A stretch of DNA of 64,000 nucleotides from 40CM-4-69-5 sp036556905 (GTDB lineage: Bacteria > Methylomirabilota > Methylomirabilia > Rokubacteriales > CSP1-6): positions 5,340 to 69,339 of the forward strand of contig DATBIM010000112.1 in the NCBI GenBank assembly GCA_036556905.1, written 5' to 3'. A program made the position numbers and the translations under genes. Of this stretch, positions 1 to 8,498 are shown in pieces (positions within the stretch are counted from its first letter, which is position 1; every line of letters starts with the position of its first letter). The notes below the pieces were generated by a model. It did no database searches, was not told where the DNA came from, and saw only the letters and a list, made by a program, of their open reading frames with translations.

Positions 1-179
1 CGCGCCCAGGCCTGGATCAGCGCGACGGCGCGCTCGATGTGGCCGTGCTCGCGCCACTGGGGATCGAAGGACGGCGACTTGGCCGGGATCTTCACGTACT
101 CGGTGAGGGCGGGGACGATGCGCTCGTCCCAGGCGTGCTGCACGAAGGGCAAGGTGTGCGCGGTATCGGTGGTCGTCAT
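1..179 (-). CDS. M20 family metallopeptidase, N-terminal fragment
   Basis: Only the first 59 codons are present; the rest runs off the left edge. Reading leftward from the ATG at 179 the protein begins MTTTDTAHTLPFVQHAWDER and continues with YVKIPAKSPSFD. The IPAKSPSF stretch is what I recognise from the N-terminus of M20 dipeptidases (zinc di- and tripeptidases of the carnosinase/PepV type), which cleave small peptides in the cytoplasm. The metal-binding motifs lie outside the window, so they cannot be checked. It is 16 nt from the stop of tesA on the same strand, so it may be co-transcribed with it. Family call moderate; substrate unknown. Confidence 0.6.
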   Translation of the reverse strand, partial: MTTTDTAHTLPFVQHAWDERIVPALTEYVKIPAKSPSFDPQWREHGHIERAVALIQAWA

Positions 180-195
180 GGCCCAGATCGTAGCA

Positions 196-822
196 TCAGC
201 CCGGCCGGCGCAGCAGCGGGCGGAGATAGGGCCAGAGCTTCTCGGCGATGATCTGATGCCCGGCCGCGTTCGGGTGGAGCCCGTCGGGCTGCAGGACGCG
301 GGGCTCGGCCGCCACACCGTCGAGCAGGAACGGCATCAGGGGCACACGCGTCCGCCGGGCGACTTCCGGATAGACCGCGGCGAACTCCCGCGTGTACTCG
401 CCGCCGTAGTTGGGCGGCATCAGCATTCCGGCCAGCAAGACTTGCGCGCCGGAAGCCCGGAGCCGCGCGATGATCGCCGCCAGGTTGTCGCGCATCGCCG
501 CCGGCGGCTGCCCGCGCAGCCCGTCGTTGGCGCCCAGCGCGACCACCACGACGTCCGGTTTGGCTCGCAGCACCCAGTCCACCCGCCGCAGGCCGCCGGC
601 CGTCGTGTCGCCGCTCACGCCGGCGTTGACCACGCGGTAGTCGTAGCCCTCGCGCCGCAACCGGGCCTCGAGGAGCGCGGGAAAGGCTTCCTCGGCGGCC
701 ACGCCCAGGCCGGCGGTGAGACTGTCGCCGAGGACGGCGATCACCCCGGCGCCGCGCGCGGACGTCGGCGATGCCACGCCGAACGCGGCCAGCAGGAGAG
801 CGGCGGCGAGCAGACGCCTCAC
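196..822 (-). CDS. tesA: TesA-like arylesterase / acyl-CoA thioesterase I (GDSL/SGNH hydrolase)
   Basis: SGNH hydrolase of 208 aa, the usual TesA length, acting on esters or acyl-CoA thioesters, probably in the periplasm. Residues 1-24 form a signal peptide (hydrophobic stretch ending near TSARGAG). Block I is GDSLTAG with the nucleophilic Ser, block III is GAND, and block V is DGLHPN with the catalytic Asp and His. The start is GTG at 822, preceded by TACACT six nt upstream and no Shine-Dalgarno, suggesting a leaderless mRNA. It lies back-to-back with the YbbA-like ATPase gene, the same tesA-ybbA-ybbP arrangement as in Escherichia coli, which strengthens the call. Confidence 0.88.
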   Translation of the reverse strand: MRRLLAAALLLAAFGVASPTSARGAGVIAVLGDSLTAGLGVAAEEAFPALLEARLRREGYDYRVVNAGVSGDTTAGGLRRVDWVLRAKPDVVVVALGANDGLRGQPPAAMRDNLAAIIARLRASGAQVLLAGMLMPPNYGGEYTREFAAVYPEVARRTRVPLMPFLLDGVAAEPRVLQPDGLHPNAAGHQIIAEKLWPYLRPLLRRPG

Positions 823-828
823 ACGCGC

Positions 829-838
829 AGTGTATTAT
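829..838. promoter_or_regulatory. Divergent -10 region between tesA and ybbA-like gene
   Basis: The short gap holds two overlapping AT-rich -10 candidates. On the minus strand TACACT (834-829) sits 6 nt before the tesA GTG. On the plus strand TATTAT (833-838) sits 10 nt before ATG 849. No -35 consensus is obvious on either side. The overlap means RNA polymerase could not easily occupy both promoters at once. Confidence 0.5.
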
Positions 839-848
839 GGATAACTCG

Positions 849-1517
849 ATGATTCAGGTTCGCGACCTCGTCATGCGTCTGCCCAGCGGTGGCCGATCGC
901 TCACCATCCTCGATGGCGTGACCTTCGACGTGAAGGTCGGGGAGGTGTGCGCCATCACCGGCCCCTCGGGGAGCGGAAAATCGACCCTGGTCGGCCTCCT
1001 GGCCGGGCTCGATCGGCCCACGGCTGGCTCGATCGTCGTGGCCGGCGTCGAGCTGGGCCGGCTCGGCGAGGACGCGCTGGCCCGTTTCCGGCGCGAGACC
1101 CTGGGCTACGTGTTCCAGTCCTTCCACCTGATACCCACGCTGACCGCTGCCGAGAACGTCGCCGTGCCCCTGGAGATCGTCGGCGTGCCGGAGGCGCCGG
1201 CCCGCGTGCGTGAGCTCCTCGCCGAGGTGGGGCTGGCCGACCGTGCGCATCACTACCCGATCCAGCTCTCGGGCGGTGAGCAGCAGCGCGTGGCGCTGGC
1301 CCGGGCCGTGGCGCTGCGGCCCAAGCTGCTGCTGGCCGACGAGCCCACCGGGAATCTGGACTCGGCCACCGGCGCCCAGATCATCGAGCTGCTGCTGGCT
1401 TTGAATCGCGAGCGCGGGTCCACCCTGGTGCTGGTGACCCACGACGAGGCCCTGGCCCGCCACGCCGGTCGGGTCATCAGGCTCCGCGACGGCCGGATCG
1501 TGAACGGGCAACCGTGA
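849..1517 (+). CDS. ybbA: YbbA-like ABC transporter ATP-binding protein
   Basis: ATPase subunit of a MacB/LolD-type ABC exporter, 222 aa, the normal size. It has Walker A GPSGSGKST, signature LSGGEQQRVALARA, Walker B LLLADEPTGNLD and the H-loop THD. These ATPases pair with FtsX-like permeases to extract or export envelope substrates. ATG 837 is in frame but lies inside the TATTAT box, so ATG 849 (MIQVRDL) is the better start. The next gene overlaps by four bases (GTGA), so the ATPase and permease are translationally coupled. The tesA-ybbA-ybbP neighbourhood supports the name; the transported substrate of this system is not known. Confidence 0.88.
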   Translation: MIQVRDLVMRLPSGGRSLTILDGVTFDVKVGEVCAITGPSGSGKSTLVGLLAGLDRPTAGSIVVAGVELGRLGEDALARFRRETLGYVFQSFHLIPTLTAAENVAVPLEIVGVPEAPARVRELLAEVGLADRAHHYPIQLSGGEQQRVALARAVALRPKLLLADEPTGNLDSATGAQIIELLLALNRERGSTLVLVTHDEALARHAGRVIRLRDGRIVNGQP

Positions 1518-4048
1518 CGCTCCGCTTCGCGCTGCGGATGGCCTGGCGCCAGATGCGGGGCGCCTGGCGTCACTTCCTCACGTTCTTCGCCTGCATCGCC
1601 CTGGGCGTGGCGGCCCTCGTGTCGGTCGGCACGCTGGCGGCCAGCCTCGACGGCGCGGTGGCGCGCGAGGCCAAGGCCCTCACCGGCGGCGACCTCGAGC
1701 TGCGCTCGGCCCGTCCCCTCGACGCCCAGGCCCAGGACGCGCTCGCCCGTCTCCGCGTCGAGGGCGCCCGCACCACGGCGGTGCGCGAGCTGGCGGCCAT
1801 GGCCCGACACCCCGCCACCGGCGCGACGCTGCTCGTCGAGATCAAGGCCGTGGAGCCCGCCTACCCGCTCTACGGGCGCGTCCAGGTGACGCCCCCCCGG
1901 CCCGACCACCCCCTGGTCGCCGACGCGACGGCGCTCGTCGAGCAGCCGCTGCTCGATCGGCTCGGCCTCGCGGTGGGCGATGGGCTCCTGCTCGGCGCGG
2001 TGCCCTTCACGATCACCGGGGTGATCGAGCGGGAGCCGGACCGCGCCGCCAGCTTCGTGACGCTCGGCCCGCGGGTGATGATCGACGCCGGCGCCCTCGA
2101 GCCCACTGGACTCACCGGCTTCGGCAGCCGCGTGCGCTACCGCACGCTGGTGCGGCTCGGCGAGGGCGCCTCGGCGCGGGCCGCCCACGAAGCGCTGGAG
2201 CGCGCCATCGCCGACCCTTCGGTGCGCGTGACCGCGTTCGACGAGGCCCGGCCCGGGCTGCGCCGCTTCTTCTCCCAGCTCACCACCTACCTGGGGCTGG
2301 TCGGCCTGGCCAGCCTGTTCGTCGGCGGCATCGGTGTCGCGTCGTCCGTGGCCATGTTCGTGCGGCGCCAGCTGTCCACCATCGCCGTGCTCAAGTGCCT
2401 GGGCGCCGAGTCCCGCGCGCTCCTGGCCGCCTACCTGGTGCAGATCCAGGCCCTGGCTGTGATCGGAAGCCTCGCCGGCGCCGGGCTCGGTGTCCTGGTC
2501 CAGCCAGCGCTGGTCCGGGTCGTTCAGCCGTTCGCCCCCATCGCGCTGGAGCCGTCGGGGGACGTCTGGACGCTGGTGCGCGGGCTCCTGATGGGCACGC
2601 TGACGGCGCTCCTCTGCGCCGTCTGGCCCCTGCTCGCCGTGCGGGCCGTCCCGCCCTCGCTCATCCTGCGCCGGGATGTGCAGGCGGCAGGGTGGCGAGC
2701 CCCGCGCCCGTGGGCGGCGGCGCTGCCGATCGCCGCCGGGCTCGCCGCGCTCGCCTTCTGGCAGGCGGGCTCGCTCAAGCTCGGCGCCATCTTCGTGGGC
2801 GCCGCGCTGGTCGCCCTCGTCGTGCTGGCGGCGCTGGCGCGGACTCTCATCCTTCTCGTGCGCACCGTGCCGCCGGGCGGCGGGCTGGCCTGGCGGCAAG
2901 GGTTGGCCGGGCTCCGCCGGCCGGGCGGGCACGCGCTGCGGGTGGTGGTCGCGCTGGGCACGGGCGTCATGCTGCTGGTGGCCATCGCGCTCCTCGAGGC
3001 GAATCTCAGTCGGCAGATCGCCTTCGAGCGCAAGCACGAGGCGCCGTCGTTCTTCTTCGTCGATGTGCAGGGCGACCAGCGTGAGCCGTTCGCCGGGCTC
3101 GTCACGCGGGCCAGCGGTGGGGTGGCCCCGGCCCTGACCCCGGTGGTGCGCGGCCGGCTCGCCGCGATCGACGGCGTGCCGCTCAGCCGCGAGCTCGTCG
3201 AGGCGAAGAGAGCGGCGGCGCCCGACAAGGTCTGGTACTTCACCCGCGAGTACGTGCTGACCTTCGCCGCCGAGCCGCCGGCGGGGACCGCGATCACGCG
3301 CGGGCGCTGGTGGACGGCCGCCGAGGCCGCGCAGCGGCCGCGGGTGTCGCTGGAGGACGAAGCCGCCCGGCACCTCGGTGTCGCGGTCGGCGACAGCCTC
3401 GTCTTCGACGTGCAAGGGGTCAGGCTCGAGGTGGAGGTGATGAGCCTCCGGCACGTCGACTGGCAGAGCCTGGCGGCGAACTTCTTCGCCATCCTCTCAC
3501 CAGGCGCGCTCGAGGGCGCCCCCTTGACGTACGTGGCCACGGCCCGCGTTCCCGCCGCGGCCGAGAGCGAGTTACAAGATCAGGTCGTCGCGACGTTCCC
3601 GAACATCACCGCCATCCCCGTGCGGGCCGTGCTGGAGCGGGTGGCCGCGCTGTTCGCCCAGATCGGCTTCGCCGTGCGACTGATGGCGCTGTTCAGCATC
3701 ACGGTGGGCCTCACCGTGATCGCCTCCACGCTGGCGGCGACCCGCCACCAGCGGTTGTACGAGACGGTCATCCTCAAGACGCTGGGCGCGACGCGCGCCA
3801 CCGTGGCGCGGGCCTTCGCCGTCGAGTACGCGTGCCTGGGCGCCGTCTCCGGCCTGGGTGGCGTGCTGCTGGCCGCCGTGCTCACCTGGGTGGTGCACCG
3901 CTTCGTGCTCGACGCGCAGTGGACGCTGGAGCTGTTGCCGCTGGCCGCGGGCGCCGTCGGCGCCACGGCGGTGGCCCTGGCCGTCGGCGGGCTGGCCACG
4001 CTGCGCCTGCTCGGCCGGGCCCCCCTGGCCGTGCTCCGGCAGGACTGA
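1514..4048 (+). CDS. ybbP: YbbP-like FtsX-family ABC transporter permease
   Basis: Large permease of 844 aa with the double FtsX architecture of YbbP. An N-terminal membrane segment (about 25-45) is followed by an extracytoplasmic domain, a first group of membrane helices (about 255-375), further helices in the middle (about 400-495), a second extracytoplasmic region, and a C-terminal group of three helices (about 715-835). The sequence MTLRFALRMAWRQMRGAWR at the start is typical of the family. GTG start overlaps the ATPase stop. It would form the membrane part of the exporter with the upstream ATPase. Function beyond envelope transport is not established from sequence. Confidence 0.85.
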   Translation: MTLRFALRMAWRQMRGAWRHFLTFFACIALGVAALVSVGTLAASLDGAVAREAKALTGGDLELRSARPLDAQAQDALARLRVEGARTTAVRELAAMARHPATGATLLVEIKAVEPAYPLYGRVQVTPPRPDHPLVADATALVEQPLLDRLGLAVGDGLLLGAVPFTITGVIEREPDRAASFVTLGPRVMIDAGALEPTGLTGFGSRVRYRTLVRLGEGASARAAHEALERAIADPSVRVTAFDEARPGLRRFFSQLTTYLGLVGLASLFVGGIGVASSVAMFVRRQLSTIAVLKCLGAESRALLAAYLVQIQALAVIGSLAGAGLGVLVQPALVRVVQPFAPIALEPSGDVWTLVRGLLMGTLTALLCAVWPLLAVRAVPPSLILRRDVQAAGWRAPRPWAAALPIAAGLAALAFWQAGSLKLGAIFVGAALVALVVLAALARTLILLVRTVPPGGGLAWRQGLAGLRRPGGHALRVVVALGTGVMLLVAIALLEANLSRQIAFERKHEAPSFFFVDVQGDQREPFAGLVTRASGGVAPALTPVVRGRLAAIDGVPLSRELVEAKRAAAPDKVWYFTREYVLTFAAEPPAGTAITRGRWWTAAEAAQRPRVSLEDEAARHLGVAVGDSLVFDVQGVRLEVEVMSLRHVDWQSLAANFFAILSPGALEGAPLTYVATARVPAAAESELQDQVVATFPNITAIPVRAVLERVAALFAQIGFAVRLMALFSITVGLTVIASTLAATRHQRLYETVILKTLGATRATVARAFAVEYACLGAVSGLGGVLLAAVLTWVVHRFVLDAQWTLELLPLAAGAVGATAVALAVGGLATLRLLGRAPLAVLRQD

Positions 4049-4078
4049 CGCCCGACAGCGGTCACTCGACGCGGGGGG

Positions 4079-4084
4079 TAGAAT
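4079..4084 (+). promoter_or_regulatory. -10 box TAGAAT of nitroreductase gene
   Basis: TAGAAT ends exactly 7 nt before the GTG at 4092, with no Shine-Dalgarno between. This spacing puts the expected transcription start on the start codon. The in-frame ATG at 4083 overlaps the box itself and would not be in the mRNA. Confidence 0.5.
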
Positions 4085-4091
4085 GCCGCCC

Positions 4092-4586
4092 GTGGATGCC
4101 TACCGGGCCATCGTGGACAAGCGGGACCAGCGGGCCTTTCTCGCCACGCCGCTGCCCGAGGCCGCGCTGCAACGCATCTTGCAGGCCGGTCGAATGACCG
4201 GCAGCTCCAAGAACAGTGAGCCCAACCGTTTCGTCGTCGTGCGGGACCGCGAGCGCCTGATCGCCATCGCCCGGCTCAGCCGCTTCGCCCGCTGGCTGGC
4301 CGAGGCCGCCGTGGCCATCGTGCTCGTGCAGACCGAGCGGCACGAGTACGACGCCGGCCGCTGTGCCCAGAACATGATGGTGGCGGCCTGGAACGATGGG
4401 ATCGGCTCCTGCCCCGCCCACCTGCCGGAGGCCGAGGTGGCCAAGCTCCTGGGGATTCCCCCCACCATCGCGGTGAATCGCGTGATCGGCTTCGGGTACG
4501 TCGATGCGCCGCGGGCGACGCCACCGGCGACGGTGGCGCGACGACGCCTGCCGCTCACCGAGCTCGTCCACTGGGAGCACTGGTGA
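4092..4586 (+). CDS. Nitroreductase family protein
   Basis: Short FMN-dependent nitroreductase-family protein (164 aa) that would reduce nitro groups or quinones with NAD(P)H, or act in a related flavin reaction. The start DAYRAIVDKRDQRAFL, with the R-x-x-R-x-F/Y phosphate-binding pattern, and the middle QNMMVAAWNDGIGSCP are family hallmarks. It is somewhat shorter than classical members (about 200 aa), typical of the small nitroreductase subgroup. The leaderless GTG 4092 is preferred over ATG 4083. It is followed without a gap by a haloacid dehalogenase, so the two are probably one transcript. Substrate cannot be predicted. Confidence 0.78.
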   Translation: MDAYRAIVDKRDQRAFLATPLPEAALQRILQAGRMTGSSKNSEPNRFVVVRDRERLIAIARLSRFARWLAEAAVAIVLVQTERHEYDAGRCAQNMMVAAWNDGIGSCPAHLPEAEVAKLLGIPPTIAVNRVIGFGYVDAPRATPPATVARRRLPLTELVHWEHW

Positions 4587-5308
4587 TGACTCTGGACGCG
4601 ACGGCCCTCAAAGCGCTGACCTTCGACGTGTTCGGCACCGTGGTGGACTGGCGCGGCAGCCTCATCCGCGAGGGGCAGGCGCTGGCTCGAGCCAAGGGGC
4701 TTGGCTCCGTGGACTGGGCCAAGTTCGCCGACAGCTGGCGAGGACTGTATCAGCCCCAGCTCGAGCGGGTGCGCAGCGGCGCCGTGCCGTGGACGAAGCT
4801 CGACGACCTGCACCGCCAGAGCCTGGAGCGGCTGCTCGGTGACTTCGGGATCACCGGGCTCACCGAGGCCGAGATCGATCACCTGAACCGCGCCTGGCAT
4901 CGTCTCGATCCCTGGCCGGACACGGTAGCCGGTCTCACGCGGCTCAAGCGCCGCTTCATCCTGGCCACGCTCTCCAACGGCAACGTCGCGCTGATCGTGA
5001 ACATGGCCCGCCACGCCGGCCTGCCCTGGGACGCCGTGCTCGGCGCCGAGGTGGCCCGCCATTACAAGCCCCAGCCGGAAGCGTACCTGGTCACCGCGGA
5101 GATGCTCGGGCTCCGACCCGAGCAGTGCCTCATGGTGGCCGCCCACAACAATGACCTCGGGGCGGCCAGCGCCCTGGGCTTCCGCACCGCCTTCGTCCAC
5201 CGTCGCACCGAGCACGGGCCGGGCCAGACGACGAATCTGCGCCCCGAGCGCGCGTGGGACGTCGTCGCCGACGATTTCCTCGACCTGGCCGCCAAGCTCG
5301 GCGTCTGA
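4586..5308 (+). CDS. Haloacid dehalogenase, type II
   Basis: 240-aa HAD-superfamily enzyme of the (S)-2-haloacid dehalogenase type, which displaces halide from 2-haloalkanoic acids through an aspartyl ester. The nucleophile lies in FDVFGTVVDWRGS (Asp14), followed by the LSNGN motif and the Lys of HYKPQPEAY. The VVDWR sequence after motif I is characteristic of type II dehalogenases rather than phosphatases. ATG 4586 shares a base with the preceding stop (GTGATG), so translation is coupled; GTG 4583 is an alternative. Dehalogenase activity is inferred from family; phosphatase activity is the main alternative. Confidence 0.8.
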   Translation: MTLDATALKALTFDVFGTVVDWRGSLIREGQALARAKGLGSVDWAKFADSWRGLYQPQLERVRSGAVPWTKLDDLHRQSLERLLGDFGITGLTEAEIDHLNRAWHRLDPWPDTVAGLTRLKRRFILATLSNGNVALIVNMARHAGLPWDAVLGAEVARHYKPQPEAYLVTAEMLGLRPEQCLMVAAHNNDLGAASALGFRTAFVHRRTEHGPGQTTNLRPERAWDVVADDFLDLAAKLGV

Positions 5309-5315
5309 GGGCGCC

Positions 5316-7370
5316 ATGACCGACGCCGTCCCGCCGGTCGCCCGCAAGATTCCCCACGTCGAGATCGTTCACGGCGAGCGCCGGGAGGACGACTACTTCT
5401 GGCTGCGCGAGAAGGCGGATCCGGAGGTGCGGGGGTACCTGGAATCCGAGAACGCCCACACCGAGCGGGTCATGAAGCCCACCGAGGCGCTGCAGGAGGC
5501 GCTCTACCGGGAGATGCTGGCCCGGATCAAGGAGGACGACACGACCGTTCCCTACCGGTTCGGCGAGTGGCTCTACTACTCGCGCACCGAGAAGGGCAAG
5601 CAGTACCCCATCTACTGCCGCAAGCGGGACCGGTCCGACGCCCCCGAGGAGGTGACGCTCGACCTCAACGCGCTGGCCGAGGGGCACGCCTTCTGCGCCC
5701 TGGGCGTCTACGCCGTCAGCGACGACGGGCGCCGCCTGGCCTACACGGTGGACTTCACGGGATTCCGCGACTATGCGCTCTACGTGAAGAACCTCGAGAC
5801 CGGCCTCCTCGAGGCCGACCACGTCGACAAGGTGGCCTCGGTGGCGTGGTCCGCCGACCTGTCGATCCTCTTCTACGTCAGCGAGGATGCGGCCAAGCGG
5901 CCCTACCGGCTCTGGCGCCACCGGCTCGGCACTCCCGCCGCAGACGATGTGCTCCTCTCCGAGGAGGCCGATCCGCTGTACCGGCTGCACGTCTGGCGCT
6001 CGCGCAGCCGGGCGTTCCTTTTCGCCCTGTCCGGGAGCTTCACGACCACCGAAGTCCGCTGCCTGGGCGCCGGCGATCCCCACGGGGCCTGGCGTCTGCT
6101 CCTGACGCGGGAGAAGGGCCACGAGTACTACGTCGATCACGGCGGCGAGCTCTTCTACATCCGCACCAACGGTGGCGGGCGCCGCAACTTCCGCCTGGTC
6201 AGCGCGCCTGTGGACGATCCGCGGCCCGAGCGCTGGGTGGAGCTCCTCCCCCACCGCGAGGACGTCATGCTGGACGACGTGGACGTGTTCGCCGGGCACT
6301 ATGTGGTCCACGAGCGGGAGGATGGGCTGACCCGGCTCCGGGTGACGGATCGGGCCTCGGGCGGCTTCCACCACGTCGCCTTTCCCGAGCCGGCCTACGA
6401 CATCGACTCCGAGCCGAATCTGGAGTTCACGGCCGGGTTCTACCGCTTCCGCTACCAGTCCTTCATCACGCCGGCCTCCGTCTTCGACTACGATGTGACC
6501 TCACGCCAGCTCGTCCTCCGCAAACGTACCGAGGTGCTGGGGGGCTATGACCCCACGCAATACCGGTCGGAGCGGTTGCACGCCAGCGCCCCCGATGGTA
6601 TCCGCGTGCCGATCTCGCTCGTGTACCGCCTGCCTCCCCCTGATGGGCCACGTCCCCTGCTGCTGGCCGGCTACGGCGCCTATGGCATCTCGTTCCCGGT
6701 GACGTTCGCCTCCTCCCGCCTGAGCCTGCTCGACCGCGGCGCCGTCTACGCCGTGGCCCACGTGCGAGGCGGCGGGGAGCTGGGCAAGGTCTGGCACGAG
6801 AGCGGCCGCATGCGCCTGAAGGCCAACACCTTCACCGACTTCATCGCCGCCGCCGAGTTCCTGATCGCTCGCGGCTACACGGCGCCCGACCGGCTGGTGA
6901 TCGAGGGGGGCAGCGCGGGGGGCTTGCTGGTCGGGGCCGTCCTCAACATGCGCCCGGAGCTGTTCCGGGCCGCGATTCTCCGGGTGCCCTTCGTGGACGT
7001 CGTCAGCACCATGCTCGATGCGTCGCTGCCGCTCACGGTCGGGGAGTACGAGGAATGGGGCGACCCCCGGGTCCGCGAGGACTACGATCGTATGAAGGCG
7101 TACTGCCCCTACACGAACGTGCGGGCCCAGCGCTATCCGGCGATGCTGATCCGGACCTCACTGAACGACAGCCAGGTGATGTACTGGGAGCCGGCCAAGT
7201 ACGTGGCCCGGCTGCGCGCCTGTGTCAATGGCGACCGCCCGCTGCTCTTCAAGATCAATCTGGGCGCCGGCCACGGCGGACCGTCGGGGCGCTACGACTT
7301 CCTGCGCGAGATCGCGTTCGACTACGCCTTCACGCTGACGGAGCTGGGGCTGGCCCAGACCTCCGCCTGA
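5316..7370 (+). CDS. ptrB: Oligopeptidase B (prolyl oligopeptidase family S9A)
   Basis: Cytoplasmic serine peptidase of 684 aa that cleaves short peptides after Arg/Lys. An N-terminal seven-bladed propeller (about 70-400) precedes an alpha/beta-hydrolase domain. Catalytic residues are visible: Ser533 in GGSAGG, Asp618 in SLNDSQV and His653 in GAGHGG, each one residue from the positions known for E. coli oligopeptidase B (532, 617, 652). ATG 5316 lies 7 nt after the dehalogenase stop with a weak GAGGG upstream. It is the last gene of the plus-strand run; the next gene is convergent. No signal peptide. The 44 nt before aroG contain no clear terminator. Confidence 0.92.
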   Translation: MTDAVPPVARKIPHVEIVHGERREDDYFWLREKADPEVRGYLESENAHTERVMKPTEALQEALYREMLARIKEDDTTVPYRFGEWLYYSRTEKGKQYPIYCRKRDRSDAPEEVTLDLNALAEGHAFCALGVYAVSDDGRRLAYTVDFTGFRDYALYVKNLETGLLEADHVDKVASVAWSADLSILFYVSEDAAKRPYRLWRHRLGTPAADDVLLSEEADPLYRLHVWRSRSRAFLFALSGSFTTTEVRCLGAGDPHGAWRLLLTREKGHEYYVDHGGELFYIRTNGGGRRNFRLVSAPVDDPRPERWVELLPHREDVMLDDVDVFAGHYVVHEREDGLTRLRVTDRASGGFHHVAFPEPAYDIDSEPNLEFTAGFYRFRYQSFITPASVFDYDVTSRQLVLRKRTEVLGGYDPTQYRSERLHASAPDGIRVPISLVYRLPPPDGPRPLLLAGYGAYGISFPVTFASSRLSLLDRGAVYAVAHVRGGGELGKVWHESGRMRLKANTFTDFIAAAEFLIARGYTAPDRLVIEGGSAGGLLVGAVLNMRPELFRAAILRVPFVDVVSTMLDASLPLTVGEYEEWGDPRVREDYDRMKAYCPYTNVRAQRYPAMLIRTSLNDSQVMYWEPAKYVARLRACVNGDRPLLFKINLGAGHGGPSGRYDFLREIAFDYAFTLTELGLAQTSA

Positions 7371-7414
7371 TGTGACCTTCTACGATCCTGACTCGATCAA
7401 GCGCTCATTCGCTG

Positions 7415-8485
7415 TCAGCCCTGGCCGCGCCCGGCGCGCCGCTGACGCACGGCCTCGGCCAGCTCGCGCAACACGGGGACGGTCATCTCCCAGCTCATGC
7501 AGGCGTCGGTGACGGACTGGCCGTAGACGAGCCGGGCGCCCTCGACCAGATTCTGGCGGCCCTCGACCAGGAAGCTTTCCATCATGATGCCGACGATGCC
7601 CATCTCGCCCTGGGCGATCTGGGCGGCGATGTCCCGGGCCACCAGTGGCTGCCGCCGGTGATCCTTCTCGCTGTTGCCATGGCTGGTGTCGATCATGAGC
7701 CGGGCCGGCAGGCCGGCGTCCCGCAGCGCGGTGAGCGTCTTCTGGACGCTGAGGGTGTCGTAGTTGGGGCCGGTCTGGCCGCCGCGCAGGATGACGTGGC
7801 AGTCGGCGTTGCCTCGGGTGGACACGATGCCGGCCAGCCCCTGCTCGGTGACGCCGATGAAGCGATGGGGATGCGCCGCCGAGCGGACGGCGTCGATGGC
7901 GATCTGGACGCCGCCGTCGGTGCCGTTCTTGAAGCCGACCGGCATGGACAGGCCGGAGGCCAGCTCGCGGTGGACCTGGCTCTCCGTGGTGCGGGCGCCG
8001 ATGGCGCCCCAGGCGACGAGGTCGGACATGAACTGGGGCGTGATCGGGTCGAGAAACTCGCAGCCGGTCGGCAGGCCCAGGTGGACCAGGTCTAGCAGCA
8101 GCTGGCGCCCCAGCCGCAGCCCTTCGTTGATGGCGAAGCTGCCGTCCAGGTGGGGATCGTTGATCAGCCCCTTCCAGCCCACGGTGGTGCGCGGCTTTTC
8201 GAAGTACACGCGCATGACGATGCACAGATCGGCGGCCAGCTCGTCGGCGACGGCGCGCAGGCGCGCGGCGTAATCGCGGCCGGCGGCGGGGTCGTGGATG
8301 GAGCAGGGGCCGACGATCACCACGAGCCGATCGTTCTCCCCGCGCAGAATGGCCGCCACCTCCTCGCGCGCGCGGGCCACGAGCTGCGAGCCGGCGTCGT
8401 CCAGGGGCAGCTCCTCGAGCAGGATGGCGGGAGGCAGGAGCGGCCGGATGCTCTCCACGCGCAGGTCCCGGGTCCGGATCGACAT
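7415..8485 (-). CDS. aroG: 3-deoxy-7-phosphoheptulonate synthase, class I (AroG/F/H type)
   Basis: First enzyme of the shikimate pathway, condensing phosphoenolpyruvate and erythrose 4-phosphate. 356 aa, full length for the E. coli AroFGH family. Recognised stretches include VGPCSIHDP (PEP/metal region), KGLINDPHLDGS, GARTTESQVHRELASGLS, GFKNGTDGG and DTSHGNSEKD with metal-binding His. Feedback specificity (Phe, Tyr or Trp) cannot be decided by eye. Its promoter -10 TATAAT overlaps the stop codon of murB and lies 7 nt from the ATG, so it can be made from its own leaderless mRNA as well as by read-through from murB. Confidence 0.93.
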   Translation of the reverse strand: MSIRTRDLRVESIRPLLPPAILLEELPLDDAGSQLVARAREEVAAILRGENDRLVVIVGPCSIHDPAAGRDYAARLRAVADELAADLCIVMRVYFEKPRTTVGWKGLINDPHLDGSFAINEGLRLGRQLLLDLVHLGLPTGCEFLDPITPQFMSDLVAWGAIGARTTESQVHRELASGLSMPVGFKNGTDGGVQIAIDAVRSAAHPHRFIGVTEQGLAGIVSTRGNADCHVILRGGQTGPNYDTLSVQKTLTALRDAGLPARLMIDTSHGNSEKDHRRQPLVARDIAAQIAQGEMGIVGIMMESFLVEGRQNLVEGARLVYGQSVTDACMSWEMTVPVLRELAEAVRQRRAGRGQG

Positions 8486-8492
8486 GGGGGGG

Positions 8493-8498
8493 ATTATA
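8493..8498 (-). promoter_or_regulatory. -10 box TATAAT of aroG, overlapping murB stop
   Basis: A perfect TATAAT on the minus strand, exactly 7 nt before the aroG ATG, embedded in the TAA stop of murB (8496-8494). The 7-nt gap is GC-only and cannot hold a useful ribosome site, so the transcript should be leaderless. No good -35 was found at 16-18 nt. Confidence 0.6.

Noticed and set aside
1253..3454. Long minus-strand open frame opposite ybbA/ybbP
   Set aside because: Low-complexity translation without family features; the plus-strand genes carry Walker motifs and FtsX helices.
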